Assembly: GCA_034664295.1 (NCBI GenBank)
Contig: JAXDHV010000012.1
Coordinates: 83,168-147,167 of the forward strand
DNA length: 64,000 nucleotides
Origin: Palsa-513 sp034664295
GTDB taxonomy: Bacteria; Actinomycetota; Thermoleophilia; Solirubrobacterales; Solirubrobacteraceae
Direction of reading: 5' to 3'
Below the pieces are notes generated by a model, which made no database searches, was not told the origin of the DNA, and saw only the letters and a program-made list of their open reading frames with translations. Made by a program: the position numbers and the translations under genes. Below are positions 47,695 through 56,068 of this stretch, in pieces (the stretch's first letter is position 1; each line of letters begins with the position of its first letter).

Positions 47695-48168
47695 ATGGCC
47701 AGGAATCTCAACGTCGTAGCGATCACAGGCAATCTGACCCGAGATCCGGAACTCCGATCCCTGCCGAGCGGATCGTCGGTATGCAGCCTGCGCGTCGCGG
47801 TCAACACGCAACGCAAGAATGGGGCCGGCGAGTGGGAGGAGAAGCCCAACTTCTTCGACGTGACGGTCTGGGGTGCCCAGGGCGAGGCGTGCGCCCGCTT
47901 CCTCAGCAAGGGCCGGCCGGTCGCCATCCAGGGACGCCTCGAGTGGCGCGAGTGGGGCGAGGAGGGGCAGAAGCGCCAGTCAGTCGATATCATTGCCGAT
48001 TCCGTCCAGTTCCTGGGCGGTCGCGACGACGTTGCCCAGGGCAACGGCTTCGGGACTTCCGGGATGGGCGCCAGCGCCAGGAGCGACGTTCCGGTCGATG
48101 ATCGGGACTTCCAAACGGCTCCGAGCAGTGTGGGCGCGGGCGTAGGCGACGACGATATTCCGTTCTAG
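47695..48168 (+). CDS. ssb: Single-stranded DNA-binding protein
   Basis: 157 residues. The OB-fold occupies 1-112 (LNVVAITGNLTRDPELR, VCSLRVAVNTQRKNGAGEWEEKPNFFDVTVWG, AIQGRLEWREWGEEGQKRQSVDIIAD). A flexible Gly/Ser linker leads to the acidic partner-binding tail DDDIPF. It coats single-stranded DNA at forks and recruits repair proteins. ATG 47695 has a clear AAAGGAGCA ribosome-binding site, in contrast to the leaderless genes. rpsR follows after 17 bp. Confidence 0.97.
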   Translation: MARNLNVVAITGNLTRDPELRSLPSGSSVCSLRVAVNTQRKNGAGEWEEKPNFFDVTVWGAQGEACARFLSKGRPVAIQGRLEWREWGEEGQKRQSVDIIADSVQFLGGRDDVAQGNGFGTSGMGASARSDVPVDDRDFQTAPSSVGAGVGDDDIPF

Positions 48169-48185
48169 AGACTGCGAAGGATCAG

Positions 48186-48518
48186 ATGGCAAAGAGCCGT
48201 GGTGGACGGGCCAAGCCGGCCCGCAGGCGTGACAAGAAGGGCGGGCCCGGGAGCGGCCGGCGCAAGCCCTGCAACCATTGCCGCGAGAAGATCGAGCAGG
48301 TCGACTACAAGGACGTCGTCGGTCTGCGGAAGTTCATCTCCGAGAAGGGGAAGATCCGCTCGCGGCGGATCACCGGGGCCTGCAGGCGCCACCAGAGCCA
48401 GATCGCCCGCGCCGTGAAGCGGGCTCGCGAGCTCGCGCTGCTGCCGTACGTGAACGAGGGCGCTCAGGAGACACCAGAGCGTGGGGGTCGTCGCGATCGC
48501 GGCGACCGTGAGCGCTGA
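48186..48518 (+). CDS. rpsR: 30S ribosomal protein S18, zinc-binding type
   Basis: 110 residues. The core CNHCREKIEQVDYKDVVGLRKFIS and GKIRSRRITGACRRHQSQIARAVKRAR is full-length S18. Cys-x2-Cys plus the later Cys-x2-His form the zinc site of the C+ type, usually the zinc-replete paralog in actinobacteria. An Arg/Gly/Glu-rich C-terminal tail (TPERGGRRDRGDRER) is extra. Its stop overlaps the rplI ATG by one base, so translation is coupled. ATG 48186 follows AAGGATC. Confidence 0.96.
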   Translation: MAKSRGGRAKPARRRDKKGGPGSGRRKPCNHCREKIEQVDYKDVVGLRKFISEKGKIRSRRITGACRRHQSQIARAVKRARELALLPYVNEGAQETPERGGRRDRGDRER

Positions 48519-48970
48519 TGCCCCAGGCGATCCTGCTTGCCGACGTCGAGGCGCTCGGTCAGCGCGGCCAGGTCATCGACGTCTCGAAGGGCTACCTCCG
48601 GAACTTCCTGATCCCCCGCAAGCTCGCCCAGCCGGCCACGGCCGGTTCGATCGCGGCGGCCGCCCAGCGCTCAGCCGCCGCCGAGCGGGCACAGCGCGCG
48701 GCCCTGGCGCGGGCCGGCGAGGATGCCGCCCTCCTCTCGAAGACCGTGCTCACGATCACCCAGCAGGCCGGCGACGACGGCCGGCTGTTCGGCTCGGTTA
48801 CCAACCAGGACATCGCCGACGCGATCCGTGAGGCCCGGGGCCTGCGAATCGACAAGCGCAAGGTCCACCTCGAGGAGCCGATCAAGAACGTCGGCACTCA
48901 CATGGTCGTCGTCGAGATCGCCGACGGCGTGACCGCCACGATCAAGACGATCGTAACCGCCAGTCGCTGA
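48518..48970 (+). CDS. rplI: 50S ribosomal protein L9
   Basis: 150 residues, full length. The N-terminal RNA-binding domain (QAILLADVEALGQRGQVIDVSKGYLRNFLIPRKLA) is joined by a long Ala/Arg-rich helix to the C-terminal domain (LFGSVTNQDIADAIREARGLRIDKRKVHLEEPIKNVGTH). L9 limits frameshifting. The start overlaps the rpsR stop. The next gene is convergent (histidine phosphatase, end 49038), so the cluster ends here; no T-rich terminator is visible in the 67-bp gap. Confidence 0.96.
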   Translation: MPQAILLADVEALGQRGQVIDVSKGYLRNFLIPRKLAQPATAGSIAAAAQRSAAAERAQRAALARAGEDAALLSKTVLTITQQAGDDGRLFGSVTNQDIADAIREARGLRIDKRKVHLEEPIKNVGTHMVVVEIADGVTATIKTIVTASR

Positions 48971-49037
48971 CCCACCCGGGCGCTCGGTGGTCCGGCCCGC
49001 CCGGGAGAAGTCCGGCCCGCTCGGCCCGCCCCGAGCC

Positions 49038-49622
49038 TCAGGCCGGCCCGGCGTCGGTCACGGCCGGATCGAGGATCTCGACCGGCCGGGCCTCGTCAAG
49101 CCGGGTCGAGAAGTAGTCGCCGGGCTCGATCTCACCGAGCGCGACCAGCACGAGCCGGAGGATGCCCTGGTGGCCGACGAGCACCGGGCAGTCGTGGGCG
49201 GCGATCGCCTCGGCGGTCGCGGTTCGGGCCCGCAGGAGCGCCTCGCCGAGCGGCTCCATGCCGGGGAGGGGCGAGCCGTAGGGATCCTCCCTCCAGGCCT
49301 CGAACAGCGGACCGAAGCGCTCACGCGCCGCTTGGCGGTCGAGGCCCTCGATCGGCCCGTAGTCGACTTCGATCAGGCGGGGCTCGACCCGCAGCGGGGC
49401 GCCGGTAGCCGCCGCGATCGCCCGGCCGGTCTCCTGGGCGCGGATCAGCGGGCTCGAGTAGATCGCGTCGACGCCTGCCTGCGCGAGCTCCTCGGCCGCC
49501 AGCCGAGCCTGCTCGGACCCGGTCGCGGTGAGCGGGATGTCGGCCCGTCCGGAGTAGATCATCCGGGCCGAGCGGTCGGTCTGGCCATGGCGGACGACGT
49601 AGAGGCGGGCTGCCGAGCTCAC
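49038..49622 (-). CDS. Histidine-phosphatase (phosphoglycerate-mutase-like) family protein
   Basis: 194 residues. The catalytic motif is LYVVRHGQTDRSARMIYSGRADIPLT with phospho-acceptor His after Arg; the second His is in PVLVGHQGILRLVL, and the acid is in RLIEVDYGPIEGLD. This fits the broad histidine phosphatase superfamily (cobalamin-phosphate, phosphoglycerate or trehalose/other phosphatases). GTG 49622 is preferred because the fold starts there and a TAGTCT box lies 7 nt upstream; ATG 49697 would add 25 residues of Arg/Pro-rich sequence. Substrate unknown. Confidence 0.88.
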   Translation of the reverse strand: MSSAARLYVVRHGQTDRSARMIYSGRADIPLTATGSEQARLAAEELAQAGVDAIYSSPLIRAQETGRAIAAATGAPLRVEPRLIEVDYGPIEGLDRQAARERFGPLFEAWREDPYGSPLPGMEPLGEALLRARTATAEAIAAHDCPVLVGHQGILRLVLVALGEIEPGDYFSTRLDEARPVEILDPAVTDAGPA

Positions 49623-49629
49623 CGGCCGA

Positions 49630-49635
49630 AGACTA
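49630..49635 (-). promoter_or_regulatory. Leaderless -10 box of the histidine-phosphatase gene
   Basis: TAGTCT on the minus strand, 7 nt before GTG 49622. Confidence 0.5.
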
Positions 49636-49745
49636 CGAGGACCGGGCCGCCGGGAGCCTGGACCCGGGGTCATCCGGTCGACGCGCCATCCTTTCATTCA
49701 TGCGCAGATTGCGGCAACTCCCCCTCGGTGAGCCAGGAGGCGACC

Positions 49746-49751
49746 TAGGAT
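49746..49751 (+). promoter_or_regulatory. -10 box of dnaB
   Basis: TAGGAT, 10 nt before ATG 49762, so the leader would be about four nucleotides. Confidence 0.4.
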
Positions 49752-49761
49752 CGGGGATCCG

Positions 49762-51192
49762 ATGAGCACTCAGATCCCAATCGTCCCGCGCCCCCGCAAC
49801 GGAAGCGCCGCCGCCACGTCAGCCGCCGGTGGACCGGGCCGGACGCCGCAGGGCATGACGCCACCGCACAACATCGAGGCCGAGCAGTCGGTGCTCGGGG
49901 CGATCCTCCTCTCCGAGCGGACAATGTACTCCCTCGTGATCGAGGAGGCCCTCCGGCCGGAGGATTTCTACCGCGACCGCCACAGCGTGATCTACACGGC
50001 GATGCTCGAGCTCTACGAGCAGAGCGAGCCGATCGACCTCCTGACGGTCTCAGAGCAGCTCCGGCGGACCGGAAAGCTCGAGGAGGCCGGCGGGTCCGAG
50101 GCGGTCGACGTGCTGGCGAGCACCGTCCCGAACGTCGCCAACCTCCGCCATTACGCGCAGATCGTCCGCGACGCGGCCCTCATGCGCCGCCTCCTCGGCG
50201 CGACCTACGCGATCCAGACGAGCGTCCTCGACCAGCGCGAGGGGGCCCGGGAGATCGTCGAGCAGGCCGAGAAGGCCGTCCTCGAGGTCGCCCACGGCGA
50301 CAGCAAGCAGGACTTCCGCCAGATCGGCAGGGTCCTCGACGACGAGCTCGACAAGCTCCACAAGCTCTCGCTCGAGGAGACCACCCTGACCGGAACAGGC
50401 TCGGGCTTCCGCGACCTCGACGCGATCACCGGCGGCTTCCAGCCGGGCAACCTGATCGTCCTCGCCGCCCGACCGTCGATGGGCAAGAGCTGCCTGGTGA
50501 CGAACATCGCCGAGAACGCCGCGATCGAGTACGGCAAGCCGGTCGCCCTGTTCTCACTCGAGATGTCAGAGGCCGAGCTCGCCCAGCGGTTCATCGCCTC
50601 CCAGGCGCGGATCAAGGGCGACGAGCTCCGCAAGGGGCGCGTCGGCGAGGACCGCTGGCCGAAGATCATCAAGGCCAGCCAGCGGCTGGCCGGAGCCCCG
50701 CTGTGGGTCGACGACTCCTCGGACATCGGCCTGCTCGAGATCAGGGCGAAGACCCGCCGCCTCCACTCCCAGCACGAGGAGGGCCTCGGGATGGTGATCG
50801 TCGACTACCTCCAGCTCCTGCGGGCCGAGTCTCGGAGCGAGAACCGCTCGGAGGTGATCGGCCAGATGTCGCGGGGCCTCAAGCTCCTGGCCCGCGAACT
50901 CGAAGTTCCGGTGATCGCCCTCTCCCAGCTCAACCGGGGAGTCGAGCAGCGCCAGGACAAGCGACCGCTCCTCTCGGACCTCCGGGAGTCGGGAGCCGTC
51001 GAGCAGGACGCCGACCTCGTCGTCTTCATCTACCGCGACGACTACTACAACCCCGACGACTCAGAGCGCCCCGGCGAGGCCGACCTGATCATCTCCAAGC
51101 ACCGCAACGGCGCCCTCGGGACCGTCACGCTGACCTTCCAGCCCGAGTACCCCCGCTTCATGAACTACACGAGCGGCGAGCGGTTCGGCTAG
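49762..51192 (+). CDS. dnaB: Replicative DNA helicase
   Basis: 476-residue hexameric 5'-3' helicase of the replication fork. The N-terminal domain begins PPHNIEAEQSVLGAILLSE after a Ser/Ala/Gly-rich extension. The RecA-like domain has Walker A LAARPSMGKSCL, a Ser-Leu-Glu-Met-Ser motif (LFSLEMSEAEL), Walker B MVIVDYLQLL and the Arg-finger region RDDYYNPDDSERPGEADLIISKHRNG. It shows no intein. A DnaC-like ATPase at 61.7 kb could be its loader. It follows the rplI cluster as in many bacteria. Confidence 0.97.
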   Translation: MSTQIPIVPRPRNGSAAATSAAGGPGRTPQGMTPPHNIEAEQSVLGAILLSERTMYSLVIEEALRPEDFYRDRHSVIYTAMLELYEQSEPIDLLTVSEQLRRTGKLEEAGGSEAVDVLASTVPNVANLRHYAQIVRDAALMRRLLGATYAIQTSVLDQREGAREIVEQAEKAVLEVAHGDSKQDFRQIGRVLDDELDKLHKLSLEETTLTGTGSGFRDLDAITGGFQPGNLIVLAARPSMGKSCLVTNIAENAAIEYGKPVALFSLEMSEAELAQRFIASQARIKGDELRKGRVGEDRWPKIIKASQRLAGAPLWVDDSSDIGLLEIRAKTRRLHSQHEEGLGMVIVDYLQLLRAESRSENRSEVIGQMSRGLKLLARELEVPVIALSQLNRGVEQRQDKRPLLSDLRESGAVEQDADLVVFIYRDDYYNPDDSERPGEADLIISKHRNGALGTVTLTFQPEYPRFMNYTSGERFG

Positions 51193-51302
51193 CCACGAGG
51201 CCGGCCCCCCGACGCCATCCGGCCGCGCCCGGCGCCCGCTCAGAGCGTCATCTCCCTCACCGCCCGGCCGTGAGGAGTCGGTCGACCTCCAGCCGGAGGC
51301 CG

Positions 51303-51641
51303 TCACCCCTCGCGTGCAAGCGCGAACGGGGTCCCTTCCGAATCCCGGCAGATCGCCCACTGCTCGCCCGGATGGACCACGCTCCCGCCGAGCTCCCTGA
51401 CCCGCTCGACCGACGCGGCGACATCGGCGACGGCAAAGTACGGCAGCGAGAACGTGTCCCCCGGCCCGATCCCCCGTTCGTGGATCCCGATCTCAGCTCC
51501 GCCGGAGCGCGTCTGCCAGCCGCTTCCCTCACCCGTCCCTCGTTGCTCGAGCTCGATGTCCAGCAGCCCCGACCAGAAGCGTCTCGCTCGTTCATGGTCG
51601 TCGGCCGGAAACTCGATCAGCGACAGCGGTGATGTGGTCAT
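51303..51641 (-). CDS. VOC (glyoxalase/bleomycin-resistance) family protein
   Basis: 112 residues. Two beta-alpha-beta3 modules: LSLIEFPADDHERARRFWSGLLDIEL, GGAEIGIHERG, then YFAVADVAASVERVRELGGSVVHPG and ICRDSEGTPFALAREG. Metal-ligand positions (Glu in IEF, His, final Glu) are partly recognisable. The reaction cannot be predicted. ATG 51641 has a TATTGT box 7 nt upstream. A long G-rich tract separates it from natB. Confidence 0.85.
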   Translation of the reverse strand: MTTSPLSLIEFPADDHERARRFWSGLLDIELEQRGTGEGSGWQTRSGGAEIGIHERGIGPGDTFSLPYFAVADVAASVERVRELGGSVVHPGEQWAICRDSEGTPFALAREG

Positions 51642-51648
51642 GCCTCGG

Positions 51649-51654
51649 ACAATA
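51649..51654 (-). promoter_or_regulatory. Leaderless -10 box of the VOC gene
   Basis: TATTGT on the minus strand, 7 nt before ATG 51641. Confidence 0.55.
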
Positions 51655-51855
51655 CGCCGCCGCCCCGCCGGCCACGGCGCCCCACCGGCCCCCGCCGGCC
51701 CCCGCCGGCCACGGCGCCCCACCGGCCCCCGCCGGCCCCCACCGGCCACGGCGCCCCACCGCCCCAGCGGCCCCACCGCCCCACCGGCCCCCGCCGGCCC
51801 CACCGGCCCCCGCCGGCCCCACCGGCCCCGCCGCCCCGGCGGCCTCCGGTCCCGC
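51655..51855 (-). repeat. G-rich low-complexity tract after the NatB-type gene
   Basis: About 200 bp of near-repeats such as GGTGGGGCCGGCGGGGGCC read on the minus strand. It starts at the base after the NatB stop and ends at the VOC -10 box. No coding potential is credible. Confidence 0.75.
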
Positions 51856-53043
51856 TCAGCCGCGGCCGGCGTCGGCCCGCAGGACCTGCCTGAGCTTGAC
51901 GCGGGCGCCGGTCTGCATCACCGAGCGGGCGTAGACGACGCCGGCGAGGCGGGCAGTGAGGAGGGTCGCGAGCACGCAGAGGACAGCCGAGGCGGCCACC
52001 TGCCAGGCGGAGACGGCGCCGATCGCAAATAGCGTCGGCATCGCGACCGGGGCCGTCCACGGGACATAGCCGAGTACGTCGTAGAAGGAGTTCGACCCGT
52101 TGAAGAGGACGCCGTTGGCGAGCGAGTAGGCGAGGATCAGGGGGATGAAGAGGGGGAACGCGGCGTTCGCGGCATCCGACTGCCGGGTGATCAGGGATCC
52201 GGCGGCGGCGAACGCCGAGCAGTAGAGCGCGAACCCGAGGACCAGCCAGAGGACGCCGATCAGGACGACGCCGCCGGCCGTACCGTGGACGGCGTTCGAC
52301 CCGACCGTGACCCCGCAGATCCCGAAGGTAGCGGCGACCGCGAGGATCTGGGCGAAGGCGATCGCCGCGAAGCCGATCACCTTGCCCATCAGGAGCTGCG
52401 TCGGCGCGACCGTCGCGAGCAGGACCTCGACGACCCGGCTGGTCTTCTCCTCGCCGACCGACTGGGTGATCCGCATGCCGTAGAAGAAGATCACGATGTA
52501 GATCACAAGGGCGACGCCCAGCCCGGTGAACCGGCTAGTAAGGCTCTTGGGGGCCCCCTCGAGACCGCGGACGGGAATCGCGATCCCCTCGGCGAGGGCC
52601 GTCTGGGCCGCGGCGGGCGAGAGCTTGGCGACGAGCCCTGCGAGCTCGGCCACCGCCCCGGCGAAGGTCGACTCAGACGAGGTCGAGCCGGAGACCGGCT
52701 CCTTCTTGATCAGGATCTCCCGCCCGTCGACGATCGCCACGCTCAACGCTCCGGACTTGAGCTCGGTCCGGGCGACCGCGACGCTCGCAACGGCGCGGAG
52801 CTCGACCCGATCGCCGGTCACCCGCCCGGCCGCCGTGACCGCCTGGCGCAGGGACGGACCGGCCGCTCCGACCAGGCCGACCTTCTCGGTGCTCTGGTGA
52901 TGACCGATGATCGTCGGGACGATGACCGCGGCGGCGACCCCGAGGATCATGATCGCGGTTGTGATCCACAACGACTTCGCCCGCGAGCGCTCGGCGATCT
53001 CCCGGCGGGCGATCAACCAGGCATTCGGCCACCAGAGCCTCAT
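51856..53043 (-). CDS. ABC-2 type transporter permease (NatB-like)
   Basis: 395 residues. An N-terminal helix (LWITTAIMILGVAAAVIVPTII) is followed by a large extracytoplasmic loop (about 45-180). Five or six helices then follow, including VALVIYIVIFFYGMRITQSVGEEKTSRVVEVLLATV, the typical NatB/YhaP signature, and QLLMGKVIGFAAIAFAQIL. The ATG overlaps the stop of the ATPase gene (ATGA). NatAB systems export Na+ or unknown substrates. Its end is followed directly by the G-rich tract. Confidence 0.92.
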   Translation of the reverse strand: MRLWWPNAWLIARREIAERSRAKSLWITTAIMILGVAAAVIVPTIIGHHQSTEKVGLVGAAGPSLRQAVTAAGRVTGDRVELRAVASVAVARTELKSGALSVAIVDGREILIKKEPVSGSTSSESTFAGAVAELAGLVAKLSPAAAQTALAEGIAIPVRGLEGAPKSLTSRFTGLGVALVIYIVIFFYGMRITQSVGEEKTSRVVEVLLATVAPTQLLMGKVIGFAAIAFAQILAVAATFGICGVTVGSNAVHGTAGGVVLIGVLWLVLGFALYCSAFAAAGSLITRQSDAANAAFPLFIPLILAYSLANGVLFNGSNSFYDVLGYVPWTAPVAMPTLFAIGAVSAWQVAASAVLCVLATLLTARLAGVVYARSVMQTGARVKLRQVLRADAGRG

Positions 53044-53963
53044 CCCGCGCCCTCGGCGGACGGCCGGCCGATCGCGTCGCGAAAGACCTCGGAGAGCCGG
53101 CGGTGGGCGAAGCTGAAGTGCTCGAGCCGTCCGGCCGTCCGCGCGGCGTCGAGGACCGCCTGGGTGTCGGCCGCCCGGGCGAGCGTCAACGTCACGCCCC
53201 CACCCTCCCGACCCGGGTCGATCCGCTCGACGCCGGCAACGCCGGCCACCGCCCGCTCGAGCGCCCCCGGCCGACCGGCGACCCTGACCTCGAGTCGGGG
53301 CGGACCCGACCGGGCGAGCTCGTCGACCCGCCCTTCGACGACGAGACGCCCGTGATCGACGATCGCGACGCTCTCGCAGAGGTGCTCGACGAGGTCGAGC
53401 TGGTGGCTGGAGAAGAGCACCGTCGCCCCGGAGGCCGCCTGCTCGGAGAGGATCGCCGAGAACGCGTCGACGGCGACCGGGTCGAGGCCGGAGAACGGCT
53501 CGTCGAGGACGAGTAGGTCGGGCGAGTGGACGAGCGACGCGGCCAGCTGGACGCGCTGCTGGTTGCCGAGTGACAGCGACTCGAGCTTGTCCGCCCGTCG
53601 GTCGCCCAGGCCGAGGCGCTCGGTCCAGAGCAGAGCGGCCCCACGGGCGGCGGCCGGTGTCAACCCGTGGAGGCGGCCGAGAAAGACCAGCTGGTCGAGG
53701 ATCGCCATCCCCGGATAGAGGCCGCGCTCCTCGGGCATGTAGCCGAACCCCCGCCGCTGCGACGGGCCGACCGGCCGACCGTGCCAGGCGACAGAGCCGC
53801 CGTCGAGCGAGACCAGCCCGAAGATCGCCCGCATCGCCGTCGTCTTGCCGGCGCCGTTGGGCCCGAGAAAGCCGAAGACCTGACCGGGTGTGACGGTGAA
53901 GGCAAGCTCGTCGAGGGCGACGACGTCGCCGTAGCGTCGACTGAGGTCGACCAACTCGAGCAC
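53040..53963 (-). CDS. ABC transporter ATP-binding protein (NatA-like)
   Basis: 307 residues. Walker A GPNGAGKTTAMRA, Q-loop region GYMPEERGLYP, signature SLSLGNQQRVQLA (Ser-Leu-Gly-Asn-Gln, a common variant in this subfamily), Walker B LLVLDEPFSGLDPVAVD and H-loop SSHQLDLVE. The C-terminal extension is DUF4162-like (LEVRVAGRPGALERAVAGV). GTG 53963 has a TAGGCT box 6 nt upstream. Translationally coupled with the NatB-like permease. Confidence 0.94.
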   Translation of the reverse strand: MLELVDLSRRYGDVVALDELAFTVTPGQVFGFLGPNGAGKTTAMRAIFGLVSLDGGSVAWHGRPVGPSQRRGFGYMPEERGLYPGMAILDQLVFLGRLHGLTPAAARGAALLWTERLGLGDRRADKLESLSLGNQQRVQLAASLVHSPDLLVLDEPFSGLDPVAVDAFSAILSEQAASGATVLFSSHQLDLVEHLCESVAIVDHGRLVVEGRVDELARSGPPRLEVRVAGRPGALERAVAGVAGVERIDPGREGGGVTLTLARAADTQAVLDAARTAGRLEHFSFAHRRLSEVFRDAIGRPSAEGAG

Positions 53964-53969
53964 CGCGCG

Positions 53970-53975
53970 AGCCTA
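53970..53975 (-). promoter_or_regulatory. Leaderless -10 box of the NatAB operon
   Basis: TAGGCT on the minus strand, 6 nt before GTG 53963. Confidence 0.5.
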
Positions 53976-54044
53976 CCGCCCCGACCAGGTGTCCGGACTC
54001 TTCGGCCGGACGGTCCACGGCTCGGGTCGGCCGCGGGTGCGAGG

Positions 54045-55973
54045 ATGTCGGGCGTGTCCGGCACGCTCGAGGATTCCGAGCCCGGGCCCGACGCCCCCGG
54101 CCCGGTCGGCCCCGTCGGCCCGGTCGCCCCGGTCGCCCCGGACGGCCCGGTCGACCCGGACGGCCCGGTCCCCCCGGACGCCCCACGGGAGTGGGTGGGT
54201 CACGTGATCGTGTGCGGCCTCCACCAGATCGGCCGGCGGGCGGTCGAGCAGTTCCACGTGGCCGGAGCCCGGGTCGTCGTGGTCGACGACACGGTCGACA
54301 AGTCGTTCGCGAGGCTGGCCCGCGGCTGGGGGGTTCCGACGCTGGCGCGGGGGGGCAACCTCGGTGAGCCGCTCGTCGACGCCGGGATCGCCGGGGCGCT
54401 GGCGGTCGTCGTGACCGAGACGAGCGACCTCCGGACGCTCGAGACGGTCCTCCTGGTCCGCGATCTGCGGCCGGACGTCCGGGTGGTCGCCCACCTCGAC
54501 AACCCGGCCGTGGCCCACGCCGTCGAGGAGGTCACCGGGGCGGCGACGGTCCTCGATGTCGGCGCGCTGTTCGCCCCGTCGGTGATCGAGGCGTGCGTCG
54601 GCCGCAGGGCCCACGACATCGTCCTTGGGTCGACCCGCTTCGTCACGACGGAGGTCACGGCTCCCCGGGCGGCCAGCCTCCGAGAGCTGTTCGGGAGCCT
54701 CGCGCCGCTCGGGGTGATCAGGAAGTCAGACGACGAGCTGGTCGTCTGTCCGGGGCGCGATCTCCCCGTCGAGGCCGGCGACCGGGTGACGCTGCTCGGA
54801 ACCGAGGCCGAACTCGACGCGGCCGACCTGGCGCCGCGGTCGGGGGCCGGGGTCGAGCTCCAGGACGCCGGGGCGCGGGCGCTCGCCCGAGTGGGCGGCT
54901 TCTTGGCGAGGATCGCGGCCGAGGTCGACCGGCCCCTGCGGATCGCCCTCCTGCTCGGGCTGGGTCTGCTCGTGGTGTCGACGCTGGTCCTCCACCTCGC
55001 CTACCAGACCCCCGGCCACGGCCGCCTGCCGGTGATCGACGCGATCTACTTCACCGTCGAGACGGTCGCGACGGTCGGCTTCGGAGATTTTTCGTTCTCC
55101 AACCAGTCCGGCCTCGTCGAGGCCTTCGGGATCGGTCTGATCGTCGCGGGGACGACGCTCGTCACGACGCTCTTCGCGTTGCTCACCAACGCCCTCGTCA
55201 CCCGGCGGATCGCCCAGTCGCTCGGTCAGGCTCAGATCCCGGGGATGCGCGGCCACACGGTGATGGTTGGGCTCGGGGCGGTCGGCATGAAGGTCCTCGA
55301 CGGGCTGCTCCAGCGGGGGCGGGAGGTCGTCGTGATCGAGCGGGACGAGACCAACACGTACGTCGCCGAGATCCGCCGGCGGGGGGTCCCACTCGTCCTC
55401 GGGGACGCGACCCGGGGGACGGCGCTCGAGGCGGCGAACCTCGCCCGGGCGGGATCGGTCGCGATCCTGACGTCGGACGACCTGACGAACATCGAGACAG
55501 GTCTGGCCGTTCGCGACCGCCTCGGTCCGCGCTGGTCGCAGGTGCCGGTCATCCTGCGGGTCTTCGACCGCCAGCTCGGCCGGCGTCTGGAGCAGAGCTT
55601 CGACTTCCGCCACGTCTGGTCGACCGCGGCGATCGCGGCGCCGTGGTTCGTCGGGGCGGCGCTCGGGCTCGATGTCGTCTTCAGCTTCTACGTCGGCAAC
55701 CGGCCGTTTCTCGTCGCCCGGCTGCGGATCGGCCGGGGCGGGGGTCTCGAGAACCTCTCGATGTCGGACCTCTCGGCCGGAATTCGCGTGGTCGCGATCG
55801 CGCGGGCGGGGGAGCCGAACGAGCTGGAGCACCCGCCGCGCCGGGACACCCGGCTCGCGGCCGGGGACGACGCGTACCTCGCCGGACCATACGAGGAGCT
55901 GCTGGCGATCCTCCGCCGCGACCGGGCGGGTCCCGGACGTGCTGGCGGCGATGCCTCGGACGGGGAGATCTGA
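54045..55973 (+). CDS. RCK-pore-RCK potassium channel protein
   Basis: 642 residues. A Pro-rich start (PVGPVGPVAPVAPDGPVDP) leads into a first TrkA-N/RCK domain (HVIVCGLHQIGRRAVEQF, nucleotide-binding Gly-rich loop). Then come one helix (ALLLGLGLLVVSTLVLHLAY), a pore with filter TVATVGFGDF near 340-350, and a second helix (GIGLIVAGTTLVTTLFALLTN). A second RCK domain follows (HTVMVGLGAVGMKVLDGL). TVGFGD replaces the more usual TVGYGD, which still conducts K+. The architecture matches actinobacterial CASTOR/TrkA-fused channels. ATG 54045 has GAGG directly upstream. Confidence 0.9.
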   Translation: MSGVSGTLEDSEPGPDAPGPVGPVGPVAPVAPDGPVDPDGPVPPDAPREWVGHVIVCGLHQIGRRAVEQFHVAGARVVVVDDTVDKSFARLARGWGVPTLARGGNLGEPLVDAGIAGALAVVVTETSDLRTLETVLLVRDLRPDVRVVAHLDNPAVAHAVEEVTGAATVLDVGALFAPSVIEACVGRRAHDIVLGSTRFVTTEVTAPRAASLRELFGSLAPLGVIRKSDDELVVCPGRDLPVEAGDRVTLLGTEAELDAADLAPRSGAGVELQDAGARALARVGGFLARIAAEVDRPLRIALLLGLGLLVVSTLVLHLAYQTPGHGRLPVIDAIYFTVETVATVGFGDFSFSNQSGLVEAFGIGLIVAGTTLVTTLFALLTNALVTRRIAQSLGQAQIPGMRGHTVMVGLGAVGMKVLDGLLQRGREVVVIERDETNTYVAEIRRRGVPLVLGDATRGTALEAANLARAGSVAILTSDDLTNIETGLAVRDRLGPRWSQVPVILRVFDRQLGRRLEQSFDFRHVWSTAAIAAPWFVGAALGLDVVFSFYVGNRPFLVARLRIGRGGGLENLSMSDLSAGIRVVAIARAGEPNELEHPPRRDTRLAAGDDAYLAGPYEELLAILRRDRAGPGRAGGDASDGEI

Positions 55974-56068
55974 GGGGTTCTTTCGGAGCGGTCGTCGGCG
56001 GGTGCGGCACCCGGCGGTGGAGCGGGCGGACTGCGGGCGGCCAGGTGAGGTCCTCGGCGTGCGGGCGC

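Noticed and set aside
49698..49761. Short alternative frame starting ATGAATGAAAGG on the minus strand
   Set aside because: It is out of frame with the histidine phosphatase and has no product similarity; the leaderless GTG 49622 explains the start better.
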